Shown here: piece by piece, positions 6,933-13,980 of the stretch
Layout of the letters: each line of letters opens with the position of its first letter
Numbering within the stretch: position 1 is the first letter of the stretch
Assembly (NCBI GenBank): GCA_031257655.1
Contig: JAIROF010000119.1
Coordinates: 1 to 14,079 of the forward strand
Reading direction: 5' to 3'
From: Prevotellaceae bacterium
GTDB lineage: Bacteria; Bacteroidota; Bacteroidia; Bacteroidales; UBA932
DNA length: 14,079 bases
Notes under the pieces: model-generated
Database searches by the model: none
What the model was told of the DNA's origin: nothing
What the model saw: only the letters and a program-made list of their open reading frames with translations
Position numbers and translations under genes: made by a program

Positions 6933-7163
6933 ACTCGGATTTTTTTGATTTGAATGATTGCTATGATTGCCGGCGCAAGGTGCGATGCATAGCGCTGTAG
7001 AGACGCACGGCGTGCGTCTCGCCGTGGCATCGCGCCTCAGCACCTTTTCGTCGTGAGACGCACGCCGTGCGTCTCTACGGCGACATTTCGCCGCCTTTTC
7101 GTCGTGAGACGCACGCCGTGCGCCTCTACACCCTTTCGCTGCCCTTTCGCCGTTGAGACGCTT
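6933..7163 (+). repeat. Palindromic repeat cluster downstream of secDF
   Basis: ACTCGGATTTT (6933-6943) and TAGCGCTGTAGAGACGCACG (6990-7009) recur from the fucosidase downstream region. The second word opens the palindrome GAGACGCAC-GGC-GTGCGTCTC (7000-7020). Two more copies with GCC at the centre follow (7055-7075 and 7106-7126, the latter with one change), then a degenerate fragment at 7155-7161. Copies 2 and 3 sit in a 36-bp direct repeat (7043-7078, 7094-7129) with a 51-bp period. All can form strong hairpins and may end secDF transcription. Confidence 0.85.
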
Positions 7164-7530
7164 TTTTTGCGTAACATGAAGTAATTCAATCGGATTTCAC
7201 TTTCTTAAATTGCAGATTTACAGCAATTTGACAAAATGTTTTAGAGCTGTCTGTTGCTACTTTTGGTTCGCCATCGCAATCGCTGCGATTTATAGGGCTG
7301 AAAGCCCGCCGGTGATGTCATAAATTGTACGATATTAAAAGTATTGTGCTGATTATAAGTCGTTTAATATAATAAGGTAGTGAGCTTGTTGTTTATAGTA
7401 TATCTCTCTGCTACTGAGGTTGTTTTGTTGTTGAATGAGGTAAAAAATTAGGTTCTTCACCCATCCAATTTACGACACTACCAGCTCGCCAAGCATTGAC
7501 GTAGGGCAACGCTACGAATTAGAACGCCTT
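7164..7530. other. AT-rich gene-free stretch with small hairpins
   Basis: No credible ORF is seen. Small perfect hairpins are ATCGCA/TGCGAT (7273-7289) and GGGCT-GAA-AGCCC (7295-7307). An imperfect one is CGTAG...CTACG (7500-7516), around GGCAAC. They resemble short palindromic words scattered in Bacteroidota gene gaps. No function can be assigned. Confidence 0.4.
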
Positions 7531-7586
7531 CTCAGCTCTCAATTTTCAACTCTCAACTCTCAATTCTCAACTCTCAACTCTCAATT
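7531..7586 (-). repeat. Heptad array, eight units in register
   Basis: Read on the minus strand from 7586, the eight units are AATTGAG, AGTTGAG, AGTTGAG, AATTGAG, AGTTGAG, AGTTGAA, AATTGAG and AGCTGAG. All but the last two junction variants keep TTGAG, so TGA occurs in every minus-strand frame. The 3' end of the small reverse ORF at 7574-7759 lies in the first two units. Confidence 0.93.
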
Positions 7587-7759
7587 TGCCACTCCCCCTT
7601 ACCCAAGCGCTCTTTTCTGCCCTTCGCCGGCAACATGCTGAAGCTCACGCTGCAAAGGCTGTAATTTTCCACCTTAAATACCGCTCCGGCGGCGGTTTTT
7701 ACTGTTATGCTTTTTAAAATTTCTGCCGGCAGCGGGGCTGCCGTAAAATAAACTCGCAT
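7574..7759 (-). CDS. Small hypothetical protein, doubtful
   Basis: This is a 61-codon reverse ORF starting MRVYFTAAPLPAEILKSI and ending with Gln-Ile-Glu-Ser-stop inside the heptad array. I recognise no family, membrane segment or signal peptide; the product would be basic (AKGRKERLGKGEW near the end). A longer frame starts at 7858, but its extra residues look non-coding. The argument for a gene is that its end relates to the heptad array exactly as in three real genes. The argument against is the short length, no visible promoter or ribosome-binding site, and no homologue I can name. It would be divergent from the beta-barrel gene. It could be a remnant of a larger gene. Confidence 0.33.
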   Translation of the reverse strand: MRVYFTAAPLPAEILKSITVKTAAGAVFKVENYSLCSVSFSMLPAKGRKERLGKGEWQIES

Positions 7760-7928
7760 GAGCAATCGTTTTAATGGGGACGCTTGCGCGTGGGGGCTAA
7801 GTTCGCGTGCCCTGCCGCAACCGGAATTTTTTGCACATGGAGCCGTACACCATTCCAAAGAACGGGGCGTAACGTCCGAAAAGCCTCACGAGTAGGGCAT
7901 AACAAAATCACTTTAAAAACCATTTTTC

Positions 7929-8540
7929 ATGAAAAAGATTATTTTACTTGCTGCGCTTGTCGCCGGGACGGCCTCTGTTGCCGTAGCAGGGGAGAAGGCT
8001 CGGCTCGGCGTAAGGGCAGGGCTTAACTTCGATAGCCAAACGGTTTCGGGTGGCGGGACTTCCGAAACGTCGGACAGCAAGTTTGGGTTTCACCTTGGCG
8101 CTGTTGTCGATGTTCCGCTGGCCTCCTGCGCAGCTGCGCTGCCCGAATGGCTCTACTTTCAGCCCGGGCTGTACTTTACCACCAAGGGGGGCAAATGGGA
8201 TGCCAGATTCATCAAGAATACCACCAGCCTGTACTATTTGGAGCTGCCGCTGCTGGTTTCGGCAAAGCTGTCCCTTACGGATAACTTGAAGGTAAGAGCG
8301 GACTTTGGCCCCTCTATTGGCTTTGCGGTAGGCGGAAAGACCAAAGTAGGCTCCTTCAGCGGAAAGGTGTTTGATAACGATAAGACCCGCCGGTTTAACT
8401 TTGGGCTCGACTTTGGTCTCGGCGTGGAGTACCGGCAGCTTTACCTTGGCGCGGGCTACGACCTTGGGCTGACCAGCATGCGCACCGACAATTCGCTAAA
8501 AAATCGCACCTTCAGCATCAGCCTTGGCTACAACTTCTAA
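7929..8540 (+). CDS. Outer-membrane beta-barrel protein (PorT-like, OMP_b-brl_2 type)
   Basis: The 203-aa protein has a signal peptide with likely cleavage after AVA (18-20). Alternating beta-strand sequence typical of small Bacteroidota barrels follows: LGVRAGLNF near 26-34, FGFHLGAVVDVPL, LYFQPGLYFTTKGG, LYYLELPLLVSAKL, LKVRADFGPSIGFAVGG, FNFGLDFGLGVEY, LYLGAGYDLGL and a final FSISLGYNF. The last residue is Phe, as expected for an outer-membrane assembly signal. The pattern fits the PF13568 domain family, whose members mostly have unknown specific roles. It stands alone, converging on rpoD across a hairpin terminator. No TAnnTTTG promoter is obvious in the 169 bp upstream. The class is fairly certain; the function is not. 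Confidence 0.85.
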   Translation: MKKIILLAALVAGTASVAVAGEKARLGVRAGLNFDSQTVSGGGTSETSDSKFGFHLGAVVDVPLASCAAALPEWLYFQPGLYFTTKGGKWDARFIKNTTSLYYLELPLLVSAKLSLTDNLKVRADFGPSIGFAVGGKTKVGSFSGKVFDNDKTRRFNFGLDFGLGVEYRQLYLGAGYDLGLTSMRTDNSLKNRTFSISLGYNF

Positions 8541-8637
8541 GCCCTGCGGGCTGAGCGTTGCTGGCCGGGCTGCCGGCGCCGGGTCGCCCCGAGCGCTTTG
8601 CGGGCGCCGCCGCCGGGCAAGCCTTGCTCTGCGCTGA

Positions 8638-8656
8638 GCCTTGCAGGCGGCAAGGC
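8638..8656. repeat. GC-rich hairpin between convergent genes
   Basis: GCCTTGC and GCAAGGC form a perfect 7-bp stem with a 5-nt AGGCG loop in a GC-rich gap. There is no T-tract, so it is not a classical terminator alone. It lies 14 bp from the terminator at 8671. Confidence 0.5.
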
Positions 8657-8670
8657 GCGATGGTAATACC

Positions 8671-8706
8671 AAAAGAGCCGTCCCACTGCGTGGGGCGGCT
8701 CTTTTT
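8671..8706. terminator. Bidirectional intrinsic terminator between the beta-barrel gene and rpoD
   Basis: AAAAGAGCCGTCCCA (8671-8685) pairs with TGGGGCGGCTCTTTT (8691-8705) through 15 bp with one G-U wobble, around a CTGCG loop. It is T-rich on the + strand exit and has AAAA at the other end for the reverse direction. It lies 22 nt past the rpoD stop and 130 nt past the beta-barrel stop. Confidence 0.88.
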
Positions 8707-8727
8707 GGCTGCTGCCGGCATAGCGCC

Positions 8728-9588
8728 TTATCCCAGGTACGACTTGAGCAGCTTGCTGCGCGAGTTGTGGCGCAGGCGGCGAATGGCTTTCTCCTTAATT
8801 TGGCGAACGCGCTCGCGGGTGAGGCCAAACTTTTCGCCTATCTCCTCCAGCGTCATCTCCTGCTGCCCGATGCCGAACACGTACTTCACGATGTCGCGCT
8901 CGCGGTCGGTGAGCGTGGAGAGCGCCCGGTCTATTTCGCGCGCGAGCGATTCGTTGATAAGCCCGCGGTCGGCGCTGGGCGAATCGTTGTTCACCAGCAC
9001 GTCGAGCAGGTTGTTGTCTTCGCCGTCCACAAAGGGCGCATCTACCGATACGTGCCGTCCCGATACCTTAAGGGTGTCGGCCACCTTGTCCTTAGGTATT
9101 TCCAGCACGTGCGAAAGCTCGTCGGCCGAGGGTGCCCGCTCGTGCTCCTGCTCAAACTTGGCCAGCGCCTTGTTGATTTTGTTGAGCGATCCCACCTGGT
9201 TGAGGGGCAGGCGCACAATGCGCGACTGCTCGGCCAGGGCCTGCAAAATGGATTGGCGTATCCACCACACGGCGTAGGAAATGAACTTAAAGCCGCGCGT
9301 TTCGTCGAACTTTTCGGCGGCTTTTATCAGGCCGAGATTTCCTTCGTTGATGAGGTCGGGGAGGGTAAGCCCCTGGTTTTGGTACTGCTTTGCCACCGAT
9401 ACCACGAAGCGCAGGTTGGCGCGGGTAAGCTTTTCGAGCGCGGCCTGGTCGCCCTTTTTGATGCGCTGCGCCAGCTCTACTTCATCTTCGACCGAAATAA
9501 GCTCTTCGCGACCTATCTCCTGCAGGTACTTGTCCAGCGAAGCGCTTTCGCGGTTGGTGATGGATTTTGTTATTTTTAGTTGCCTCAT
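8728..9588 (-). CDS. rpoD: Housekeeping RNA polymerase sigma factor, sigma-70 family
   Basis: The 286-aa protein is the short primary sigma of Bacteroidota, lacking region 1.1. Region 1.2 includes LDKYLQEIGREELIS (18-32). Region 2 has LRFVVSVAKQYQNQGL, DLINEGNLGLIKAAEKFD and FKFISYAVWWIRQSI, which bind the -10-like element and core polymerase. Region 3 runs through VRLPLNQVGSLNKINKALAKF. Region 4 has LTDRERDIVKYVFGIG and the helix-turn-helix LEEIGEKFGLTRERVRQIKEKAIRRLR. Length and motifs are complete. The partner promoter type, TAnnTTTG, is seen in this window. The gene lies 34 bp downstream of htrA in the same direction with no promoter evident between, so read-through from htrA is likely. 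It ends at a strong hairpin terminator. Confidence 0.97.
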   Translation of the reverse strand: MRQLKITKSITNRESASLDKYLQEIGREELISVEDEVELAQRIKKGDQAALEKLTRANLRFVVSVAKQYQNQGLTLPDLINEGNLGLIKAAEKFDETRGFKFISYAVWWIRQSILQALAEQSRIVRLPLNQVGSLNKINKALAKFEQEHERAPSADELSHVLEIPKDKVADTLKVSGRHVSVDAPFVDGEDNNLLDVLVNNDSPSADRGLINESLAREIDRALSTLTDRERDIVKYVFGIGQQEMTLEEIGEKFGLTRERVRQIKEKAIRRLRHNSRSKLLKSYLG

Positions 9589-9622
9589 GAAATTTTATTA
9601 GTTTTAATTTTTAAGCTTGTTG

Positions 9623-11080
9623 TTAATCGAAGCCTACGGCGTAGTATGCCACTACGCCGTTGGGGTAAATTCCTTCCACCAGCGCGGCTTCGTTGCTGAT
9701 TGTGCTCAAAATTCGCTGCACATCGGCTACGCTGCTCACCGGCGTGCGGTTGATGCGGGTTATGATGTAGCCTTGCCGTATGCCGTGCTTCATCAGCCGG
9801 CCTTGCTTGAGCTCGGTCACCTGCACGCCGTTGGCTATTCGGAGCGTGCGCTTAGTGGCGGCGTCTACCTCCTGGAGCGTAGCGCCCAGCACGCTTGGCA
9901 GGGTGTTGTCGTTGGGCTTTACCAGGCTGGTCGTGCCCGCCCTGTTCCTTAAAATAACGTTTATGTATTTCGTTTTATTATCCCTATTAACAGTAAGCGA
10001 TATTTGGTCGTTGGGCCTGAACTTGCTGATTTGCTCTTGCAGCTGCGCGCCCGTATTCACGGCAATATCGTTTACCTTAACCACCACGTCTCCTTTTCTC
10101 ACGCCGGCCTGCTCGGCGGCTCCGCCTTCTATCACGTTGGCAATCAGCACGCCCTGTATTTCCTTAATGCCGTATTCGGCGGCCGTTTCGGAGGTGAGCT
10201 CCTGGAGGTTGACGCCCAGCACCGCCCGCTGCACTACGCCGAACTCAATGATGTCTGTTGCCACCTTGTTGACAATGCTGCTTGGCACGGCAAAGGAGTA
10301 TCCTGCAAACGTGCCGGTGGGCGAGGCGATGGCGGTGTTGATGCCCACCAGCTCTCCGCGCGTGTTGACGAGCGCGCCGCCGCTGTTGCCCGGGTTGACC
10401 GCCGCGTCGGTTTGGATGAACGATTCGATCTTGAACTTGTCGGACAGGATGTTGATGTTGCGCGCCTTGGCGCTCACAATGCCGGCGGTGACGGTGGAGG
10501 TGAGGTTGAGCGGGTTGCCAACGGCCAGCACCCATTCGCCTATCCGCAGCTCGTCGGAGTTGCCCATGGCGACAAACGGGAGGTCTTTTCCCTCTATCTT
10601 AATCACGGCGATGTCGGTGCTCGGGTCGGCGCCCACGAGCTTGGCGGTGAACGTGCGCTTGTCGTTGAGCGTAACGTGGATTTGCTCGGCGCGCGCTATC
10701 ACGTGGTTGTTGGTTACGATGTACCCGTCGGAGGACAGGATGACGCCCGACCCCATGCCCTGCGCGGGCTGCGGCTCGTAGAAGTAGTGCCGAAACCCGT
10801 AGAAGAAGTCGTGGAACGAATCGGAGGAGCGCTGTACGATGCGCGTGTAGCCGGTGGTAACGTTCACCACGGCGTTTACCGTTTTTTCGGCCGCTACCGT
10901 AAAGTCGACTCCCCCTGCCGCCGCTGCTGCGCTCGGCGACGAAAGAAAGGACGGCATGGCGTACGTTGCGGCGCTTTGGCCGCTGTTGTTGGCCGTTTTT
11001 TGGGTGTGTAACACCACAAACGCTGCCGCTGCTCCCATGGTGGCGGCAACTAATCCGGAGATGAGGATGTGCTTTTTCAT
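9623..11080 (-). CDS. HtrA/DegP/DegQ family periplasmic serine protease
   Basis: The 485-aa exported protease/chaperone degrades misfolded envelope proteins. An N-terminal hydrophobic signal or anchor (about 5-24) is followed by a low-complexity Ser/Ala linker (30-57). A trypsin-like domain carries the triad His126 (TNNHVI), Asp156 (STDIAVIKIE) and Ser233 (NPGNSGGALV). PDZ1 (about 285-380) includes GVLIANVIEGGAAEQAGVRKGDVVVKVN. A second, smaller PDZ-like region (about 395-485) includes GVQVTELKQGRLMKHGIRQGYIITRIN. All catalytic residues are present and the length is usual for DegQ-type proteins. The ATG gives the complete signal, and a TATGTTTG -7 element lies 54 nt upstream. It heads a likely two-gene unit with rpoD and is divergent from the SAM hydrolase gene. 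degP and degQ cannot be told apart from sequence alone. Confidence 0.95.
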   Translation of the reverse strand: MKKHILISGLVAATMGAAAAFVVLHTQKTANNSGQSAATYAMPSFLSSPSAAAAAGGVDFTVAAEKTVNAVVNVTTGYTRIVQRSSDSFHDFFYGFRHYFYEPQPAQGMGSGVILSSDGYIVTNNHVIARAEQIHVTLNDKRTFTAKLVGADPSTDIAVIKIEGKDLPFVAMGNSDELRIGEWVLAVGNPLNLTSTVTAGIVSAKARNINILSDKFKIESFIQTDAAVNPGNSGGALVNTRGELVGINTAIASPTGTFAGYSFAVPSSIVNKVATDIIEFGVVQRAVLGVNLQELTSETAAEYGIKEIQGVLIANVIEGGAAEQAGVRKGDVVVKVNDIAVNTGAQLQEQISKFRPNDQISLTVNRDNKTKYINVILRNRAGTTSLVKPNDNTLPSVLGATLQEVDAATKRTLRIANGVQVTELKQGRLMKHGIRQGYIITRINRTPVSSVADVQRILSTISNEAALVEGIYPNGVVAYYAVGFD

Positions 11081-11134
11081 AATTTATTTGTGTAGTTATT
11101 ATACGGTTAGTTTACGAGATTTGTTTCAAAAATG

Positions 11135-11142
11135 CAAACATA
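11135..11142 (-). promoter_or_regulatory. Putative -7 element TATGTTTG for htrA-rpoD
   Basis: Read on the minus strand, TATGTTTG followed by C fits TAnnTTTG and sits 54 nt before the htrA ATG. No good -33 TTTG is seen at standard spacing. The 221-bp divergent gap it lies in otherwise shows only AT-rich sequence and a weak TTCCTTTG (11268-11275) facing the SAM hydrolase gene. Confidence 0.42.
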
Positions 11143-11301
11143 ACTTTGTAGAAAAATATGCTGCATTACCTTCGGCAAATATCGTACCTTCCGGCTCTGG
11201 CTTGCAATTCTGTCACCTTATTGGTATTTATTAGCTGAGAGGCGTGCGGTTATCCTTGATATTTATGTTCCTTTGTATGCAATTTTGTCAGCATAGAAGT
11301 T

Positions 11302-12120
11302 ATGGCCATAGTTACGCTCACCACCGACTGGGGGGTATCCGATTTTTACGTAGGGGCGCTTAAGGGGCACATTCTGAGCTTGTGCCCGCAGGCGCATATT
11401 GTTGACATTTCGCACGACTTGTCGCACTTGGAGGCCCTTACCGCAGGCGCCTACAAGCTGCGCAACGCCTACCCGTTCTTTCCTGCGGGCAGCGTTCACG
11501 TGGTGGGGGTGCGCAGCGAAGATGCGCCCGGAGAGCCGTTTATAGCGGTCGAAAGCAGGGGGCACCTGTTTATTTGCAAAAACAACGGGTTTCTGAGCCT
11601 CGCGCTCGACGATTTTGTCAGCGCCACCGCCATAGCGTCGCCGGCAGCGCCTGCGGCGAGCTTTAGCATCCTGCACGCTGTTCCGCCGGCCGTTCAAAAG
11701 CTGCTGCAGGGCGCGCCGATAGGCAGCCTTGGCCAGGCAGTAGCGCCAAAGGCCTACGTGCAGGAGCAGCCCCTCGTGCGCCGGAGGCGGGAGGGCGCCG
11801 CCGAGCCGGGCGCAATGCCTCCCGTAGATGCTATCATTGGCCACATACTCCACATCGACAGCCACGGAAATATCATTACCAACATCGCGCGCGAGCTCTT
11901 CTACGAAAGCGCACAGGGCCGGACGTGCACCATTTTTGTCAACAGCCACCGCTACCGGATTTCGCAGGTGAGCAACACCTACGCCGACGTAAAAGACGGC
12001 GAGCCGGTGGCCTTCTTCAACGCGCAAAACCTGCTCGAAATAGCCTTCCACCACGGCAACGCGAGCCACCTCTACCGGCTCGACGGCAGAGGGGGAATAA
12101 CGATTGAGTTTAACGGATAA
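11302..12120 (+). CDS. SAM hydrolase / SAM hydroxide adenosyltransferase (DUF62 family)
   Basis: The 272-aa cytoplasmic enzyme family hydrolyses S-adenosylmethionine to adenosine and methionine; related members are halogenases such as fluorinase and chlorinase. Landmarks are TLTTDWGVSDFYVGALKG (5-22), VDISHDLSHLE near 34-44, GAYKLRNAYPFFPAGSVHVVGV (49-70), KNNGFLSLAL in place of the common DNG motif, and HIDSHGNIITNIARELF in the C-terminal beta domain, followed by NLLEIAFHHGNAS. A variable linker with RRRREG joins the two domains. The start is the first ATG matching the family N-terminus. Only TTCCTTTG (11268-11275), a weak -7 match, is visible upstream. It is the first gene of a three-gene forward group, 42 nt ahead of mazG. 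Nothing suggests a halogenase, so plain hydrolysis is the likely activity. Confidence 0.9.
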   Translation: MAIVTLTTDWGVSDFYVGALKGHILSLCPQAHIVDISHDLSHLEALTAGAYKLRNAYPFFPAGSVHVVGVRSEDAPGEPFIAVESRGHLFICKNNGFLSLALDDFVSATAIASPAAPAASFSILHAVPPAVQKLLQGAPIGSLGQAVAPKAYVQEQPLVRRRREGAAEPGAMPPVDAIIGHILHIDSHGNIITNIARELFYESAQGRTCTIFVNSHRYRISQVSNTYADVKDGEPVAFFNAQNLLEIAFHHGNASHLYRLDGRGGITIEFNG

Positions 12121-12162
12121 GCGCATTTAAAAGATAGGAACGCTAACATTTGTAAAGATTAG

Positions 12163-12948
12163 ATGAAAGAAACGCTACAATCATTTGAGCGGCTGCTCAG
12201 CATCATGAGCGAGCTGCGCACCAAGTGCCCGTGGGACAAGGAGCAAACCATCGGGAGCATCCGTCCGCTCACCATTGAGGAAACCTACGAGCTGAGCGAA
12301 GCCATACTGGCGGGCGATATGCAGAACATCCGCAAGGAGCTGGGCGACATCCTGCTGCACGTTGTTTTTTACGCCAAGATAGCGTCCGAAACCGGCGCCT
12401 TTGACGTGAAGGGTGTGATCGACGGCCTCTGCGACAAGCTGATCTACCGCCACCCGCACGTGTTTGGCGAGCATCAGGCCGCCACCGCAGGGCAGGTGGT
12501 CAAAAATTGGGAGCAGCTCAAGCTGAAGGAGAAAGGCGGCAACAAGACGGTGCTGTCGGGCGTGCCGGCGTCGCTGCCGGCGCTGATAAAGGCGCAGCGC
12601 GTGCAGGAAAAGGCGCGGGCGGTGGGCTTCGACTGGGAGCAGCGCGAGCAGGTGTGGGACAAGGTGCAGGAGGAGCTGGACGAGCTGCGGGAGGAGGTGC
12701 AAAAGGCCAGCGCCCTGCGCATGGAGGAGGAGCTGGGCGACCTGCTCTTTGCCATGGTCAACGCCGCCCGCCTCTACGGCGTCGACCCCGAAACGGCGCT
12801 GGAGCGAGCCAACAAGAAATTTATCCGCCGGTTTGGCTACCTCGAGCAGCAAACCATCCGGCAGGGGAGGCCGCTCACGCAAATGACGCTGGCGGAAATG
12901 AACGAAATCTGGGAGGAGGCCAAGCGCCATGAACATAGTCCTGCTTGA
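12163..12948 (+). CDS. mazG: Nucleoside triphosphate pyrophosphohydrolase MazG
   Basis: The 261-aa two-domain MazG hydrolyses NTPs and dNTPs to monophosphate plus pyrophosphate, cleaning the nucleotide pool. The N-terminal domain shows KCPWDKEQTIGSIRPLTIEETYEL with the metal-binding EETYE, then RKELGDILLHVVFYAKIA. The middle has the characteristic KLIYRHPHVFGE and NWEQLKLKEKGG. The C-terminal domain shows AVGFDWEQREQVWDKVQEEL, the acidic EELDELREE, and MEEELGDLLFAMVNAARLYGVDPETAL. Both EExxE-type metal sites are intact and the length is typical. It lies 42 nt after the SAM hydrolase gene, and its last 20 nt overlap the next gene, so the two are translationally coupled. This is the full-length housekeeping type, not the short toxin-associated MazG. 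Confidence 0.95.
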   Translation: MKETLQSFERLLSIMSELRTKCPWDKEQTIGSIRPLTIEETYELSEAILAGDMQNIRKELGDILLHVVFYAKIASETGAFDVKGVIDGLCDKLIYRHPHVFGEHQAATAGQVVKNWEQLKLKEKGGNKTVLSGVPASLPALIKAQRVQEKARAVGFDWEQREQVWDKVQEELDELREEVQKASALRMEEELGDLLFAMVNAARLYGVDPETALERANKKFIRRFGYLEQQTIRQGRPLTQMTLAEMNEIWEEAKRHEHSPA

Positions 12949-13858
12949 CCGCGCCTCGCTGGGCGATGCCAGCCTTGCCCCGCTGGAGCAGCTGGGCCGC
13001 CTCACCGTGTACGGCGATACCGCCGCCGGCGAAGTCGTGGAGCGCTGCCGAGACGCCGATATTATCGTCTGCAACAAGGTGAAGATCACCGCGCACATCA
13101 TGGACGCGCTGCCCAAGCTGCGCCTGATATGCATCACCGCCACGGGGACGAACAACGTAGAGCTGGAGTACGCAGCGCAAAAAAACATCGGCGTAAAGAA
13201 CGTTGCCGGCTACTCCACCGCCAGCGTAGCGCAGGTTACCTTTGCGCTGCTGCTTTCGCTCATGCACAGCACCGCCTACTTCGACGCTTACGTCAAAGGC
13301 GGACAGTACGCGCAGAGCCACCTGTTTACGCACTACGGGCGCGCGTTCTACGAGCTGGCGGGCAAGCGCTTCGGGGTAATCGGCATGGGCAACATCGGCC
13401 GGCGCGTGGCGGCCATCGCCGAGGCGTTTGGGGCGAGCGTAGCCTACTACTCCACCAGCGGGCAAAACCTCTCCGCCCCTTACCCCCTGCTGCCGCTCAA
13501 CGACCTGCTCCAAACCTCGGACGTGGTGAGCATACACGCCCCCCTCAACCGCAACACCTACAACCTGATTGGCTACCCGCAGCTGCAGCGCATGAAGCCT
13601 TCGGCCTACCTCGTGAACGCTGGGCGCGGAAAAATCGTAAACGAGGCGGAGCTGGCGCGCGCGCTCAACGAAAACCTCATTGCAGGCGCCGCGCTCGACG
13701 TGTTCGAGCATGAGCCGATAAACCCCGACAACCCCCTCCTGAGCCTAAGCAACCCGGAAAAGCTGATGCTCTCCCCACACATCGGCTGGCTCAGCGCGGA
13801 AGCGCGAAAAACGCTCGTGGAAAAAGTGGCGGAAAACATTTTATCAATTAGGAATTAA
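12929..13858 (+). CDS. D-2-hydroxyacid dehydrogenase (NAD(P)-dependent)
   Basis: The 309-aa enzyme reduces 2-keto acids to D-2-hydroxy acids or the reverse; it resembles glycerate/hydroxypyruvate reductases. The Rossmann motif is GMGNIG (152-157). The strand after it ends YYSTSG, with Ser/Thr where an NAD-preferring enzyme usually has Asp. Catalytic residues are Arg233 (NAGRGKIV), Glu262 (EHEPI) and His284 (PHIGW). TGTNNVELE (72-80) and GYSTASVAQ (94-102) are typical substrate-domain sequence. The start overlaps mazG by 20 nt, with an unusually strong GGGAGGAGG (12911-12919) 9 nt upstream, rare for this phylum. The last codons, Ile-Arg-Asn-stop, are heptad repeat sequence, so the native C-terminus is slightly altered. 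The substrate is uncertain. Confidence 0.93.
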   Translation: MNIVLLDRASLGDASLAPLEQLGRLTVYGDTAAGEVVERCRDADIIVCNKVKITAHIMDALPKLRLICITATGTNNVELEYAAQKNIGVKNVAGYSTASVAQVTFALLLSLMHSTAYFDAYVKGGQYAQSHLFTHYGRAFYELAGKRFGVIGMGNIGRRVAAIAEAFGASVAYYSTSGQNLSAPYPLLPLNDLLQTSDVVSIHAPLNRNTYNLIGYPQLQRMKPSAYLVNAGRGKIVNEAELARALNENLIAGAALDVFEHEPINPDNPLLSLSNPEKLMLSPHIGWLSAEARKTLVEKVAENILSIRN

Positions 13859-13872
13859 GAATTAGGAATTAG
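13846..13872 (+). repeat. Heptad array over the dehydrogenase stop codon
   Basis: Units AATTAGG (13846), AATTAAG (13853) and AATTAGG (13860) are followed by AATTAG. The stop TAA (13856-13858) lies in the second unit and the first unit starts at codon position 3 of TCA. The variable dinucleotides give TAG, TAA, TAG, TAG. Confidence 0.9.
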
Positions 13873-13980
13873 TCCCCCATTAGGCAAAGCTAAATGCAAA
13901 ATGGCAAATAGCTAAAAATGAGCAAAGTGTATTTTAGTTATATGAAAGGAATTAAAAATTAAGGTAGCTACTCAGGTACC

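Noticed and set aside
7238..7250. GTTTTAGAGCTGT, resembling the start of a type II-A CRISPR repeat
   Set aside because: It occurs once, with no spaced copies and no cas gene in the window, so it is taken as chance.
8641..9579. 312-codon forward ORF opposite rpoD
   Set aside because: It lies antisense to a complete, motif-rich sigma factor; the translation has no recognisable domain and arises from GC-rich codon use.
10004..11011. 335-codon forward ORF opposite htrA (also 9780-10781)
   Set aside because: Shadow of the protease gene, whose triad and PDZ motifs are intact on the reverse strand.
11263..12126. 287-codon reverse ORF opposite the SAM hydrolase gene
   Set aside because: The forward frame matches the DUF62 family throughout; the reverse product resembles no family.
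12181..13188. 335-codon reverse ORF across mazG and the dehydrogenase start
   Set aside because: It spans two real forward genes and has Leu/His/Arg-rich shadow composition.
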